Shown: in pieces, positions 9,425-18,845 of the stretch
Position numbering within the stretch: position 1 is the stretch's first letter
Layout of the letters: every line of letters begins with the position of its first letter
Translations under genes and position numbers: made by a program
Notes under the pieces: model-generated
Seen by the model: only the letters and a program-made list of their open reading frames with translations
The model's database searches: none
Told to the model about the DNA's origin: nothing
NCBI RefSeq assembly: GCF_000735435.1
Contig: NZ_JMPP01000024.1
Coordinates: 186,001-250,000 of the forward strand
Source: Klebsiella planticola ATCC 33531
GTDB taxonomy: Bacteria > Pseudomonadota > Gammaproteobacteria > Enterobacterales > Enterobacteriaceae
DNA length: 64,000 bases
Direction of reading: 5' to 3'

Positions 9425-10474
9425 TTAGGCCATCAGGCTGTGAATCACCAGGTTGATGGCGCCGCCGCCGACGATCAGCCAGACGAACAGGACCAGGGCC
9501 ATCAGCAGCGGTTTAGCACCGGCTTTTTTCAGCGCGCTGACGTGAGTGGTCAGCCCCAGCGCGGCCATCGCCATCGCCAGCAGGACGGTATCGAGCGTCA
9601 CCAGCATGTCGACGACCGGTTTTGGCAGCAGGTGGAAAGAGTTAAACACCGCCACCAGAATGAACAGGATGGCAAACCACGGAATGGTGATTTTGCTTTT
9701 TTCTCCCTGGCCTTCTGGCGCCAGCTGTTTGACGCGAGCGGCCATAAACAGCAGGAACGGAGCCAGCATCATCACGCGCAGCATTTTCGCAATCACCGCG
9801 GCGTTTTCTGCATCCGGGCTGATAGCATGTCCTGCGGCCACCACCTGCGCCACCTCATGCATCGTGGAGCCCATATAGATGCCATAGGCTTCCGGGGTGA
9901 ACCAGTGCGCCAGCATCGGGTACATCGCCGGATAGAGGAAGATAGCCAGGGTACCAAAAATCACCACCGTAGCCACCGCGACGGTCACTTTACTGGCTTC
10001 CGCCTTGACGACCGGTTCGGTAGCCAGAATCGCGGCGGCGCCGCAGATGCTGCTACCGGCGCCAATCAGCCAGCTGGTATGTTTGTCGAGGCCGAAGACC
10101 TTCTGCCCGAGGTAACAGGCGATAAAAAAGGTGCTGGTCAGCGTCAGCACGTCAATAGCGATACCGCTGACGCCGACATCGGCGATTTGGGCGAACGTCA
10201 GGCGAAACCCGTATAAAATAATGCCGAGTCGTAACAGATGCTGTTTGGCAAAGATCACGCCGCCATCGCAGGATTGCCAGAGCTTAGGGTAAAGCGTGTT
10301 ACCGATGACCATACCGAATAAGATGGCCAGCGTCAGTGCGCTGAAGCCGGCGCCGGCGATAGCGGAAAAGCTACCAGCCCAAAGCGCAGCGCCGGTCAGA
10401 ACGGCGGTCAGCGCAAGTCCCGGGATAAAATGCCATAGGGTGCGATGTTTAGTCGGTAAAGTGAGTGCTGTCAT
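9425..10474 (-). CDS. yeiH: UPF0324 membrane protein YeiH (putative sulfate/sulfite exporter family)
   Basis: An inner-membrane protein of 349 residues with about ten hydrophobic segments, of the family annotated as putative sulfate exporters. Recognisable blocks are AAILATEPVVKAEASKVTVA and GSTMHEVAQVVAAGHAISPD. The gene is divergent from the LysR regulator yeiE, as in E. coli, which suggests that YeiE controls it. A perfect AT-rich dyad lies 53-76 bp upstream of its start. Transport substrate is inferred from the family only. Confidence 0.9.
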   Translation of the reverse strand: MTALTLPTKHRTLWHFIPGLALTAVLTGAALWAGSFSAIAGAGFSALTLAILFGMVIGNTLYPKLWQSCDGGVIFAKQHLLRLGIILYGFRLTFAQIADVGVSGIAIDVLTLTSTFFIACYLGQKVFGLDKHTSWLIGAGSSICGAAAILATEPVVKAEASKVTVAVATVVIFGTLAIFLYPAMYPMLAHWFTPEAYGIYMGSTMHEVAQVVAAGHAISPDAENAAVIAKMLRVMMLAPFLLFMAARVKQLAPEGQGEKSKITIPWFAILFILVAVFNSFHLLPKPVVDMLVTLDTVLLAMAMAALGLTTHVSALKKAGAKPLLMALVLFVWLIVGGGAINLVIHSLMA

Positions 10475-10526
10475 AACCTTCTCCTTTGTCTGTGTAAAGA
10501 TTACGACGTGCTGGTTTAAATATAAA

Positions 10527-10550
10527 ATTGATTATATATTTATAATCAAT
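10527..10550. promoter_or_regulatory. AT-rich perfect dyad upstream of yeiH, candidate YeiE operator
   Basis: Two perfect 10-bp arms, ATTGATTATA and TATAATCAAT, separated by TATT. The dyad has the T-N11-A style expected for LysR-family operators and sits in the yeiH promoter region facing yeiE. Binding by YeiE is inference. Confidence 0.45.
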
Positions 10551-10567
10551 CGAAATAAGTGGTATAC

Positions 10568-10735
10568 CCGGCATACTTCAAGCTGCATGCAGCCTTGGCT
10601 GCGCGCACTTGCCCCAGTAAGCGCCTGGGACTCGCTCTCTGGCCGTATGACGCTGCTTTGGGGCCAGCGCCAGCGCAGGACAAAACGGTTAACCGTTTTG
10701 TCCTGCAACTCGAATTATTCAGGGGATATGCGAAG
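10568..10735. repeat. MITE-like intergenic repeat with imperfect terminal inverted repeats
   Basis: The left end, CATACTTCAAGCTGCA, and the right end, TGCAACTCGAATTATTC, are imperfect inverted copies of each other. In between are GC-rich segments and a perfect 32-bp palindrome at 10675-10706, with arms GCAGGACAAAACGGTT and its complement. The roughly 165-bp size, paired ends and absence of a coding frame fit a non-autonomous element or enterobacterial intergenic repeat. I see only this copy in the window. It separates the yeiH promoter from yeiE; together with the dyad it fills most of the 343-bp gap. Confidence 0.55.
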
Positions 10736-10817
10736 ATTTTCGCGTTTTGGGTGGCATTCCCACGATCGGCGGGTTGTCGGAGAATCACGCTGCATACAAA
10801 TGAAGGCAGGATGAGTT

Positions 10818-11684
10818 ATGCATATCACGCTACGGCAGCTGGAAGTGTTTGCTGAGGTGCTTAAGAGCGGGTCAACGACCCAGGCGTCGCAGATGCTGGC
10901 GCTTTCACAATCAGCGGTCAGCGCGGCGCTGACCGATCTGGAAGGGCAGCTGGGCGTGCAGCTGTTTGACCGCGTCGGCAAGCGGCTGGTAGTGAACGAA
11001 CATGGCCGGCTTCTCTACCCGCGGGCGCTGGCATTACTGGAGCGCGCGCTGGAGATTGAACAGCTGTTTCGCGGCGATAATGGCGCGATCCGGGTGTATG
11101 CCAGCAGCACTATCGGCAACTATATCCTGCCGGAAATTATCGCCCACTATCGCCGTGATTTTCCCGACCTGCCGCTGGAGCTGAGCGTGGGTAATAGCCA
11201 GGACGTGATTAATGCGGTAGCCGATCTGCGGGTGGATATCGGGCTTATCGAAGGGCCGTGTCATGCGGCAGACATTATCGCCGAGCCATGGCTGGAAGAT
11301 GAACTCGTGGTGTTCGCCGCGCCGGATTCGCCGCTGCTCGAAGGGGAGGTGACGCTGCAACGGCTGGCGGAAGCGCCATGGATCCTGCGTGAACATGGCT
11401 CCGGCACCCGCGAAATCGTTGACTACCTGCTGCTGTCGCACCTGCCGGCGTTTCATCTGGGCATGGAGCTCGGCAATTCGGAAGCCATCAAACACGCCGT
11501 GCGTCACGGTCTGGGCATCAGCTGTCTCTCCCGGCGGGTTATCGCCGAACAGCTGGAGGTGGGATCGCTGGTTGAACTGCCGGTCCCGCTGCCTAATCTG
11601 ACCCGCACCCTGTGGCGGATTCACCATCGGCAAAAGCATATTTCCAAGGCATTACAACGTTTTCTGCACTACTGTCAGGTGTAA
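10818..11684 (+). CDS. yeiE: LysR-family transcriptional regulator YeiE
   Basis: A 288-residue DNA-binding regulator. The N-terminal winged helix-turn-helix (about residues 1-60, [20 protein letters not shown]) is followed by a two-lobed LysR effector domain beginning near residue 90 ([18 protein letters not shown]). The wording matches E. coli YeiE. Homologues have been linked to sulfite response and to flagellar gene control in related enterics. It is divergent from yeiH, with the dyad at 10527-10550 as a plausible target. The ATG follows GCAGGATGAGTT. Confidence 0.93.
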   Translation: MHITLRQLEVFAEVLKSGSTTQASQMLALSQSAVSAALTDLEGQLGVQLFDRVGKRLVVNEHGRLLYPRALALLERALEIEQLFRGDNGAIRVYASSTIGNYILPEIIAHYRRDFPDLPLELSVGNSQDVINAVADLRVDIGLIEGPCHAADIIAEPWLEDELVVFAAPDSPLLEGEVTLQRLAEAPWILREHGSGTREIVDYLLLSHLPAFHLGMELGNSEAIKHAVRHGLGISCLSRRVIAEQLEVGSLVELPVPLPNLTRTLWRIHHRQKHISKALQRFLHYCQV

Positions 11685-11875
11685 ATTATCGGCGGTTAGC
11701 AAGGGTATTATCGTGAGAGATCAGCATATTATGACTGGCATTTCCGGGGATTAGTGCTTTACTAATAATCCATTGTCGATCATGAAGCTCTCTTATAACT
11801 TCGCATTTGTACCGGATAGAACCCGGATCGTCTGCTACAATCGCGCCTCGTTTTTTGGATGGATAGCATTTTCAC

Positions 11876-13345
11876 ATGGTTTCGGATACTAAAACCACAG
11901 AAGCGCCCGGCCTACGCCGTGAACTGAAGGCGCGCCACTTGACCATGATCGCTATTGGCGGTTCCATCGGTACAGGTCTTTTCGTTGCATCTGGTGCAAC
12001 TATTTCTCAGGCAGGCCCCGGCGGCGCACTGCTTTCCTATATTCTGATCGGTCTGATGGTCTATTTCCTGATGACCAGCCTGGGCGAACTGGCGGCGTAT
12101 ATGCCGGTATCTGGTTCCTTTGCGACCTATGGTCAGAATTATGTCGAAGAGGGCTTTGGCTTCGCGCTGGGCTGGAACTACTGGTATAACTGGGCGGTGA
12201 CCATCGCCGTTGACCTCGTGGCGTCTCAGCTGGTAATGAGTTACTGGTTCCCGGATACGCCGGGTTGGATCTGGAGCGCCCTGTTCCTCGGTATTATGTT
12301 CCTGCTGAACTGGATCTCGGTTAAAGGCTTTGGCGAAGCGGAATACTGGTTCTCGCTGATCAAAGTGGCCACCGTTATCATCTTTATTGTTGTCGGCGTG
12401 ATGATGATCGTCGGTATCTTTAAAGGCGCGCAGCCTGCGGGCTGGAGCAACTGGGCCATCGATGACGCGCCGTTTGCCGGTGGTTTCTCCGCGATGATAG
12501 GCGTCGCAATGATCGTTGGTTTCTCATTCCAGGGCACCGAGCTTATTGGGATTGCCGCGGGCGAATCCGAAAATCCGGAAAAGAATATTCCGCGCGCGGT
12601 ACGGCAGGTGTTCTGGCGTATCCTGCTGTTCTATGTGTTCGCGATTTTGATTATCAGTCTGATCATTCCGTATACCGACCCCAGCCTGCTGCGTAATGAC
12701 GTCAAAGACATTTCCGTCAGCCCGTTCACCCTGGTGTTCCAGCATGCGGGTCTGCTGTCTGCGGCGGCAATCATGAACGCGGTTATCCTGACGGCGGTGC
12801 TGTCGGCGGGTAACTCGGGAATGTATGCGTCAACGCGTATGCTCTATACCCTGGCCTGCGATGGCAAAGCCCCGCGCATCTTCTCGAAGCTGTCCCGTGG
12901 CGGCGTGCCGCGTAATGCGCTGTATGCCACGACGGTGATTGCCGCGCTGTGCTTCCTGAGCTCAATGTTTGGTAACCAGACCGTTTACCTGTGGTTACTG
13001 AACACCTCCGGGATGACCGGTTTCATCGCCTGGCTGGGGATCGCCATCAGCCACTATCGTTTCCGTCGCGGCTACGTGCTGCAGGGCAACGATCTGAACA
13101 ATCTGCCGTACCGTTCAGGGTTCTTCCCGCTGGGGCCAATTTTTGCCTTCGTACTGTGCCTGATTATCACGCTCGGCCAGAACTATGAAGCGTTCCTGAA
13201 AGACACCATCGACTGGGGGGGCGTGGCCGCAACCTATATCGGTATCCCGCTGTTCCTGGTGATCTGGTTTGGTTATAAGCTGGCAAAAGGTACCCGTTTC
13301 GTCCGCTATAGCGAAATGAAGTTCCCGCAGCGATTTAAAGGCTGA
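11876..13345 (+). CDS. lysP: Lysine-specific permease
   Basis: LysP is a proton-coupled lysine importer of the amino acid-polyamine-organocation superfamily, and in E. coli also a co-sensor that inhibits CadC. It has 489 residues and 12 predicted membrane spans. TM1 has the substrate motif IAIGGSIGTGLFVASG (about 24-39). The start MVSDTKTTEAPG is the conserved one. The 191-bp upstream gap is where ArgP acts in E. coli, but I cannot point to a specific site. It is monocistronic, ending at an intrinsic terminator. Confidence 0.96.
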   Translation: MVSDTKTTEAPGLRRELKARHLTMIAIGGSIGTGLFVASGATISQAGPGGALLSYILIGLMVYFLMTSLGELAAYMPVSGSFATYGQNYVEEGFGFALGWNYWYNWAVTIAVDLVASQLVMSYWFPDTPGWIWSALFLGIMFLLNWISVKGFGEAEYWFSLIKVATVIIFIVVGVMMIVGIFKGAQPAGWSNWAIDDAPFAGGFSAMIGVAMIVGFSFQGTELIGIAAGESENPEKNIPRAVRQVFWRILLFYVFAILIISLIIPYTDPSLLRNDVKDISVSPFTLVFQHAGLLSAAAIMNAVILTAVLSAGNSGMYASTRMLYTLACDGKAPRIFSKLSRGGVPRNALYATTVIAALCFLSSMFGNQTVYLWLLNTSGMTGFIAWLGIAISHYRFRRGYVLQGNDLNNLPYRSGFFPLGPIFAFVLCLIITLGQNYEAFLKDTIDWGGVAATYIGIPLFLVIWFGYKLAKGTRFVRYSEMKFPQRFKG

Positions 13346-13367
13346 CGCTTGTTTTAATCGTTCCCGT

Positions 13368-13395
13368 AAAACCCTCTTTTAAAGAGGGTTTTTTT
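13368..13395 (+). terminator. Intrinsic terminator of lysP
   Basis: Nine-bp stem ACCCTCTTT/AAAGAGGGT around a single T, flanked by AAA and a run of seven T. Confidence 0.9.
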
Positions 13396-13441
13396 ATATC
13401 TGTATCTCTTACAAATTGATACAGTTCTTCATAATTTTATT

Positions 13442-13460
13442 GATAATCAAAATCATTATC
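13442..13460 (+). promoter_or_regulatory. Fur box upstream of cirA
   Basis: GATAATCAAAATCATTATC matches 17 of 19 positions of the canonical Fur box. Iron-replete repression of cirA is therefore expected. The remaining leader to 13649 has a small GC-rich hairpin but nothing else I can name. Confidence 0.92.
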
Positions 13461-13649
13461 TTTATCATCCTCATCAAAATCAGGATGAAGCCAATCTCCC
13501 TGTCTTGCCGGTCGTGAACAACCAGCAAGGGGCGACCAGCCACGTCAACTGTAAAAAAGACCGCGCGTACCGCCAATGAGCGGTGCGCCGACAGTACGTG
13601 TTAATTGCACCTTTTGTTTGATTCGTTATAGACCTCATGGAGATATGGA

Positions 13650-15623
13650 ATGTTCAGGTTAAACCCTTTTGTCCGGGCGGGATTGTGCGCATCCGTCGTA
13701 TCGCTGGCGTTTCCGGCCGTAGCCGAAGTGAATGAAGAAACGCTGGTTGTCACCGCCGCGGCGACTGAACAGAGCGTAAAAGACGCTCCTGCCAGTATCA
13801 GCGTGATTACTCAGCAAGATCTGCAGCGCCGCCCGGTTCAGAACCTGAAAGACGTCCTGCGCGACGTGCCTGGCGTGCAGCTCACCAACGAAGGCGATAA
13901 CCGCAAGGGCGTCAGCATTCGCGGCCTCGACAGCAGCTATACGCTGATTCTGGTCGACGGCAAACGCGTCAACTCGCGCAACGCGGTCTTCCGCCATAAC
14001 GATTTCGATTTAAACTGGATCCCGGTCGATGCCATTGAACGCATTGAAGTAGTCCGCGGCCCGATGTCCTCCCTCTATGGTTCCGATGCCCTCGGCGGCG
14101 TGGTGAACATCATCACCAAAAAAGTCGGCCAGAAGTGGACCGGGACCCTGAGCGCCGATACCACGGTTCAGGAACATCGCGATCGCGGTGATACTTACAA
14201 CGGTCAGTTCTTTACCAGCGGCCCGCTGATTGACGGCGTGCTGGGGATGAAAGCCTACGGCAACCTCGCAAAACGCGCGAAAGACGACCCGCAGTCCTCC
14301 AGCAATGCCGCCGGCGAAACGCCGCGAATTGAAGGCTTTACCAGCCGCGATGGCAACGTTGAGTTTGCCTGGACGCCGACCGATAACCAGGACATCACCG
14401 CCGGCTATGGCTTCGATCGTCAGGATCGCGATTCCGACTCCCTCGACCGCAACCGTCTGGAACGCCAGAACTACTCCCTGAGTCATAACGGCCGTTGGGA
14501 CGTGGGTAATAGCGAACTGAAGTTTTATGGCGAAAAAGTCGATAACAAAAACCCGGGCCAGGACGGCACGATCACCTCTGAAAGCAATGCCGTTGACGGC
14601 AAGTACGTGCTGCCGCTGGGGATGATTAATCAGCTGCTGACCTTCGGTGGGGAATGGCGCCACGATAAACTGAAAGATCCGGTCAATCTGAGTAGCGGCG
14701 GGAAATCCACCTCTGCCAGCCAGTACGCGCTGTTTGTTGAGGATGAGTGGCGGATTTTCGAACCGCTGGCCCTGACCACCGGTATTCGTATGGACGACCA
14801 TCAAACCTACGGCGATCACTGGAGTCCGCGTGCTTACCTCGTCTATAACGCAACCGATACGGTCACCGTAAAAGGCGGCTGGGCGACGGCCTTTAAAGCG
14901 CCGTCGTTGTTGCAGCTGAACCCAGACTGGACCACCAACTCCTGCCGTGGCTCGTGCAGCATCATTGGTAACCCGGACCTGAAGCCGGAAACCAGCGAAA
15001 GCTTCGAACTTGGCCTCTACTACCGCGGTGAAGAGGGGCTGCTGGATGGCGTAGAAGGTAGCGTGACCACCTTCCAGAATAACGTCGACGATATGATCGA
15101 TATCCTGCGAACCTCCAGCGCCAGCGAAGCGCCGGGCTACCCGAACTTTGTTGGCTGGAAAACGGTAAACGGTAAACGCGTACCGGTCTTCCGCTACTTC
15201 AACGTCAATAAAGCGCGCATCAAAGGGGTGGAAACCGAAGTCAAAGTGCCGTTCGGCGATGAGTGGAAGCTGACGGTGAACTACACCTATAACGATGGCC
15301 GCGATCTCAGCAACGGTGGCGATAAACCGCTGCAATCGCTGCCGTTCCACACCGCCAACGGGACGCTGGACTGGAAGCCGCTGGATGACTGGTCCTTCTA
15401 CGTCACCGCGAATTATACCGGCGAGCAGCGCGCTGTCAGCGCAACCTCGAAAACCCCGGGCGGCTACACCATGTTTGATATCGGTGCGGCCTGGCAGGTG
15501 ACGAAGAGCGTGAAGCTGCGTTCAGGCGTGCTGAACGTGGGGGATAAAGATCTGAGCCGCGACGACTATAGCTATACCGAAGAAGGCCGTCGCTACTTTA
15601 TGGCCGTGGACTACCGCTTCTGA
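13650..15623 (+). CDS. cirA: Catecholate siderophore receptor CirA
   Basis: TonB-dependent outer-membrane receptor for ferric catecholates such as dihydroxybenzoylserine; in E. coli also the colicin I receptor and an entry route for catechol cephalosporins. Of 657 residues, 1-25 form a signal peptide ending FPAVA. The TonB box ETLVV is at about 30-34, followed by the plug domain (VRDVPGVQ-like and VDGKRVNSR segments) and a 22-strand barrel ending in the terminal aromatic [12 protein letters not shown] precedes the ATG. It is intact, with a perfect terminal Phe as needed for Bam assembly. Confidence 0.97.
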   Translation: MFRLNPFVRAGLCASVVSLAFPAVAEVNEETLVVTAAATEQSVKDAPASISVITQQDLQRRPVQNLKDVLRDVPGVQLTNEGDNRKGVSIRGLDSSYTLILVDGKRVNSRNAVFRHNDFDLNWIPVDAIERIEVVRGPMSSLYGSDALGGVVNIITKKVGQKWTGTLSADTTVQEHRDRGDTYNGQFFTSGPLIDGVLGMKAYGNLAKRAKDDPQSSSNAAGETPRIEGFTSRDGNVEFAWTPTDNQDITAGYGFDRQDRDSDSLDRNRLERQNYSLSHNGRWDVGNSELKFYGEKVDNKNPGQDGTITSESNAVDGKYVLPLGMINQLLTFGGEWRHDKLKDPVNLSSGGKSTSASQYALFVEDEWRIFEPLALTTGIRMDDHQTYGDHWSPRAYLVYNATDTVTVKGGWATAFKAPSLLQLNPDWTTNSCRGSCSIIGNPDLKPETSESFELGLYYRGEEGLLDGVEGSVTTFQNNVDDMIDILRTSSASEAPGYPNFVGWKTVNGKRVPVFRYFNVNKARIKGVETEVKVPFGDEWKLTVNYTYNDGRDLSNGGDKPLQSLPFHTANGTLDWKPLDDWSFYVTANYTGEQRAVSATSKTPGGYTMFDIGAAWQVTKSVKLRSGVLNVGDKDLSRDDYSYTEEGRRYFMAVDYRF

Positions 15624-15637
15624 TCGACGCAGAAAGA

Positions 15638-15752
15638 GGGCAGATGGCAACGTCTGTCTGCCCCTGGATAAACGTCTGGCCGACTTTGCATCATGATGGC
15701 CAGACCTTATGCCGCCGTCGGTGTTACCTGAATGCCGACGGTTATCTGTTTT
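15638..15752 (+). terminator. Cluster of three inverted repeats after cirA, the last terminator-like
   Basis: Three stems follow the cirA stop: GGGCAGA/TCTGCCC (15638-15663), GTCTGGCC/GGCCAGAC (15674-15705) and CCGTCGG/CCGACGG (15715-15741). The last is followed by TTATCTGTTTTT. The remaining gap to 16048 holds no convincing gene; a 60-codon frame at 15644-15826 has no recognisable features. Confidence 0.6.
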
Positions 15753-16048
15753 TGCGGATGTTTTTCAATACACTGGCGCCGCTATCGCCCAAACAGGCGC
15801 GGCGCGAAATGGCGTATACACTATAGGGAGAGACGCTCCCATTCTCTATCAGGATGGATGACTTCCTCAGGTTTGTTCAGAACTGAAATTCGACGGTGAG
15901 TGGTAAAATTCACCGCTTATTTCCGCGGGTGTCCGGGACACATTCAGAGGGCAGGGTAAAGATTGAGAACATGACTGGCGTCATGGCGCTCGATGGGGAG
16001 CACGTCGAGGTTATTCATTAATCGCATCTCCATTGGCAGAGAACAATA

Positions 16049-17572
16049 ATGCGCAATGTCATCCTCCCTGTTTTCGTTGCTCTGTTTTTTATCCTCGTCG
16101 GCGTGTCTATTTTGAATATGCAGCTGTGGTACTCCGCAAGAATCAATAGTGCCAATGCCGCACGTCATGCCGCGAAAAGAATCGACGCCATTCTTGAGGA
16201 GGCGCGCCAGGCGACAACGACCGCGCTGGATGTGGCGAGCAAGGGCTGCACGCCGGAAGGTCAGTTTCAGCTTGGGACGGAGGCGGCGCTCAAACCGCAC
16301 CTCAGAACAATTTTGATTATTAAAGACAATAAAATCTGGTGTTCTTCACTGCCGGGAAATCGGGTCCTGCTGTTGAATTTCAACGATATGTCGGACTCCC
16401 GGTTAATGCTGGTTCCGGCAAGAAACACCGTGAACAATCGGCCGATCCTTGCCTGGCAAACGCGTTTTCCGCTCGGAAAAACCGTCATCAGCATTAGCGA
16501 TGTGCATATTCGTGATGCGTTAAGCAGTAACATACAGAATACGCAATTTGCCTTAGTGGTGGGTGAGCGGGCTATCGGAACTTCAGGTGATGTCAGAAAC
16601 ACCGACTTAACCAGCAGTTCCAGCGCCCGTTTCCGATCGGCCGAATTTATGTTTGATATTGAATACAATCTGCCGGCGGTTTTTAGTGTTAAACGAATGA
16701 TTAATCAAGGGGCTGGTTTGTTGATCTTTATTCTGTTCGTGGCATGCATCCTGGCCTGGATCCTGCTGAAGTATGCGAACAAATACACGACCCCCGAGGA
16801 TAACTTACGTAAAGCCATTGCGAACGGGGAGATCGTGCCTTTTTACCAGCCGGTGGTAAATGGTCGCAGTGGGGCCATCTATGGCGTCGAGGTGTTGGCC
16901 AGATGGAAGCACCCGCAACTTGGCCTTATTTCACCGGTAACATTTATCCCCCTCGCGGAACGAACGGGACTGATTATTCCCTTAACCCAAAGCCTTATGG
17001 CGCAGGTGGTGGCGCAGATGAACAACATCGCCAGCAAACTGCCCGATGGTTTTCATATTGGTATCAACTTCAGCGCTTCACATATCAGCTCGCCTCAGTT
17101 TATGGATGACTGTCTGAAATACCGCGACGGTTTCCACAAGCCAAATTTAACGCTGGTGCTGGAAGTCACCGAACGTGAACCGCTACACGTTGATGAGCAG
17201 CTGATCGCTAATTTGAACACCCTGCACGCCCGCGGGTTTACGATTGCGCTGGATGATTTTGGTACCGGGTATTCAGGGCTGTCTTATCTTCATGATTTGA
17301 AAATTGACTACATAAAGATCGATAAAAGCTTTGTCGGTCGGGTGAACGGCCTCGATGAATCGACGAAGTTGCTGGACTGCGTGCTTGAAATGGCGCGCAA
17401 GCTCTCATTACGTATTGTGGCTGAAGGCGTTGAAACGGTAGAACAGCTGAATTATCTCAACCGGAAAAATATCACCCTGTTACAGGGCTATTATTTTTTT
17501 AAACCGGTTCCCTATATTGAGCTGATAAAAATACTGCTGTCGAAAAATAAAGAAACGGTGATTGTTGAATAA
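16049..17572 (+). CDS. CSS-motif/EAL cyclic-di-GMP phosphodiesterase
   Basis: A membrane-bound phosphodiesterase predicted to hydrolyse cyclic di-GMP. The 507-residue layout is TM1 (about 5-25), a periplasmic CSS domain with the Cys98-Ser99-Ser100 motif and another cysteine at 67, TM2 (about 221-240), and a cytoplasmic EAL domain. Catalytic motifs look intact: EVLARW (281-286), the EVTER glutamate, DDFGTG (402-407), KIDKSFV and VAEGVET. This is the layout of E. coli PdeC/PdeN-type proteins, where periplasmic redox state controls activity. It is not between cirA and yeiG in E. coli K-12 as I recall, so it looks like a lineage-specific insertion. Confidence 0.9.
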   Translation: MRNVILPVFVALFFILVGVSILNMQLWYSARINSANAARHAAKRIDAILEEARQATTTALDVASKGCTPEGQFQLGTEAALKPHLRTILIIKDNKIWCSSLPGNRVLLLNFNDMSDSRLMLVPARNTVNNRPILAWQTRFPLGKTVISISDVHIRDALSSNIQNTQFALVVGERAIGTSGDVRNTDLTSSSSARFRSAEFMFDIEYNLPAVFSVKRMINQGAGLLIFILFVACILAWILLKYANKYTTPEDNLRKAIANGEIVPFYQPVVNGRSGAIYGVEVLARWKHPQLGLISPVTFIPLAERTGLIIPLTQSLMAQVVAQMNNIASKLPDGFHIGINFSASHISSPQFMDDCLKYRDGFHKPNLTLVLEVTEREPLHVDEQLIANLNTLHARGFTIALDDFGTGYSGLSYLHDLKIDYIKIDKSFVGRVNGLDESTKLLDCVLEMARKLSLRIVAEGVETVEQLNYLNRKNITLLQGYYFFKPVPYIELIKILLSKNKETVIVE

Positions 17573-17648
17573 CTCATGTCTTGCAACGGCGGCCGGGCGA
17601 GCGGGAAACGGTGTGCCGCGACCGAGGCGGCGGCATACCGGCAGGAAA

Positions 17649-18485
17649 TCAGGCCTGCAGATAGCGGGCATGAAAACGCAGATGATCTTCGATAAATGAA
17701 GCAATGAAATAGTAGCTGTGATCGTAGCCGGGCTGAATTCGCAGGGTTAACGGCCACGCTTTCTGCCGCGCGCACTCCGCCAGCACCGCCGGCTGCAGCT
17801 GCAGCGCGAGGAATGTGTCGCTATCGCCCTGGTCTATCAGCGTCGGAATGGCGTCATCGGGCTGGCTGGCCTGCATTAATGCGCAGCTGTCCCATGCCTG
17901 CCAGGTCGACTCATCGGCACCCAGATAGGCGGTGAAGGCTTTTTGCCCCCAGGGAACCTGCGCAGGGTTAACGATAGGCGCGAAAGCGGAAACGCTGGTA
18001 AAACGGCCCGGGTTTTTCAGCACCATGATCAGCGCGCCGTGTCCGCCCATCGAGTGACCGCTGATTGCGCAGCGCTCGCTGACGTTAAACTGCGAACGGA
18101 TGAGCTGCGGCAGTTCGTCACGCAGGTAGTCGTACATATGGAAATGCGCAGACCACGGTGCTTCGCTGGCATTCAGGTAAAAACCTGCGCCTTTGCCCAG
18201 ATCCCAGCCGGTATCGTCGGCGACATCATCGCCGCGAGGGCTGGTATCCGGCATCACCAGCACAAGGCCGAGTTCGGCGGCGACACGCTGGGCGCCCGCT
18301 TTGGTGGTGAAGTTTTCATCATTGCAGGTCAGGCCTGACAGCCAGTAGAGCACCGGCGGCGGCGTCTCATCGCGCAGGGGAGGTAAAAAAATACTGAACG
18401 TCATTGCACAGTTCAGGGTACTGGAGTCGTGCCGCCAGCGTTGCTGCCGACCTTCATAACAGCGATGCTCTTCAAGCAATTCCAT
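17649..18485 (-). CDS. yeiG: S-formylglutathione hydrolase YeiG
   Basis: Cytoplasmic serine esterase that hydrolyses S-formylglutathione to glutathione and formate in formaldehyde detoxification. The 278-residue alpha/beta hydrolase has the nucleophile elbow GHSMGG with Ser145, acid Asp223 (DQGDSD) and base His256 (GYDHSYY), the same triad positions as E. coli YeiG. No frmR or frmA gene is adjacent, so this is the stand-alone paralogue. It converges with the EAL gene and diverges from folE. Confidence 0.94.
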   Translation of the reverse strand: MELLEEHRCYEGRQQRWRHDSSTLNCAMTFSIFLPPLRDETPPPVLYWLSGLTCNDENFTTKAGAQRVAAELGLVLVMPDTSPRGDDVADDTGWDLGKGAGFYLNASEAPWSAHFHMYDYLRDELPQLIRSQFNVSERCAISGHSMGGHGALIMVLKNPGRFTSVSAFAPIVNPAQVPWGQKAFTAYLGADESTWQAWDSCALMQASQPDDAIPTLIDQGDSDTFLALQLQPAVLAECARQKAWPLTLRIQPGYDHSYYFIASFIEDHLRFHARYLQA

Positions 18486-18845
18486 GCAGGGCTCCTCAGG
18501 AAGGTAAATGCGGGTGTCAGGTCATAATACAGATATTTCATCTACCTGTGAGCAACTTTCACTTCCTCCCTTGAGGAACATATTGCATCATTAATGCAAC
18601 TTTTAGCCAACATGCCCGCCCGCCGGAAATGGCGCAATACCGCGTAGCGGTAAGCGGCTGAGTGAAAGGCGGACAGGGCGAGTTTAATCAGCGGCAGGCG
18701 GGGCCCGTCGCGAGGGATCAATAGCTCACGCAAATTTCAATAATTATCGTTTCGGCTACTAGATTATGTGCGCCACCTCACGCACAATGAATGCAAACTT
18801 TGCCCGCAGAAGAGCAAAGAGCGCCACACCTGCAGGAGAACCTAA
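18486..18845. other. yeiG-folE intergenic region
   Basis: A 360-bp divergent gap. It contains a short perfect hairpin, TACCGC-GTA-GCGGTA, at 18638-18652, and the Shine-Dalgarno CAGGAG just before folE. I do not see the MetJ boxes known for E. coli folE, and the 63-codon antisense frame here has no recognisable domain. Confidence 0.6.

Noticed and set aside
10546-10855. Short open frames on both strands between yeiH and yeiE
   Set aside because: They run through the palindromic repeat element, have no protein-like composition, and one overlaps the yeiE start out of frame.
14010-15350. 446-codon open frame antisense to cirA
   Set aside because: No domain, start signal or homology pattern; it mirrors the codon bias of cirA on the other strand.
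15644-15826. 60-codon frame downstream of cirA
   Set aside because: It overlaps the three stem-loops, and has no ribosome site or recognisable features.
15819-15831. CACTATAGGGAGA, identical to the last 13 bases of the T7 phage promoter
   Set aside because: The upstream recognition part of the T7 promoter does not match, there is no phage gene nearby, and a 13-mer match here is best explained by chance.
18542-18733. 63-codon antisense frame in the yeiG-folE gap
   Set aside because: No ribosome site or recognisable domain; arginine-rich noise translation.
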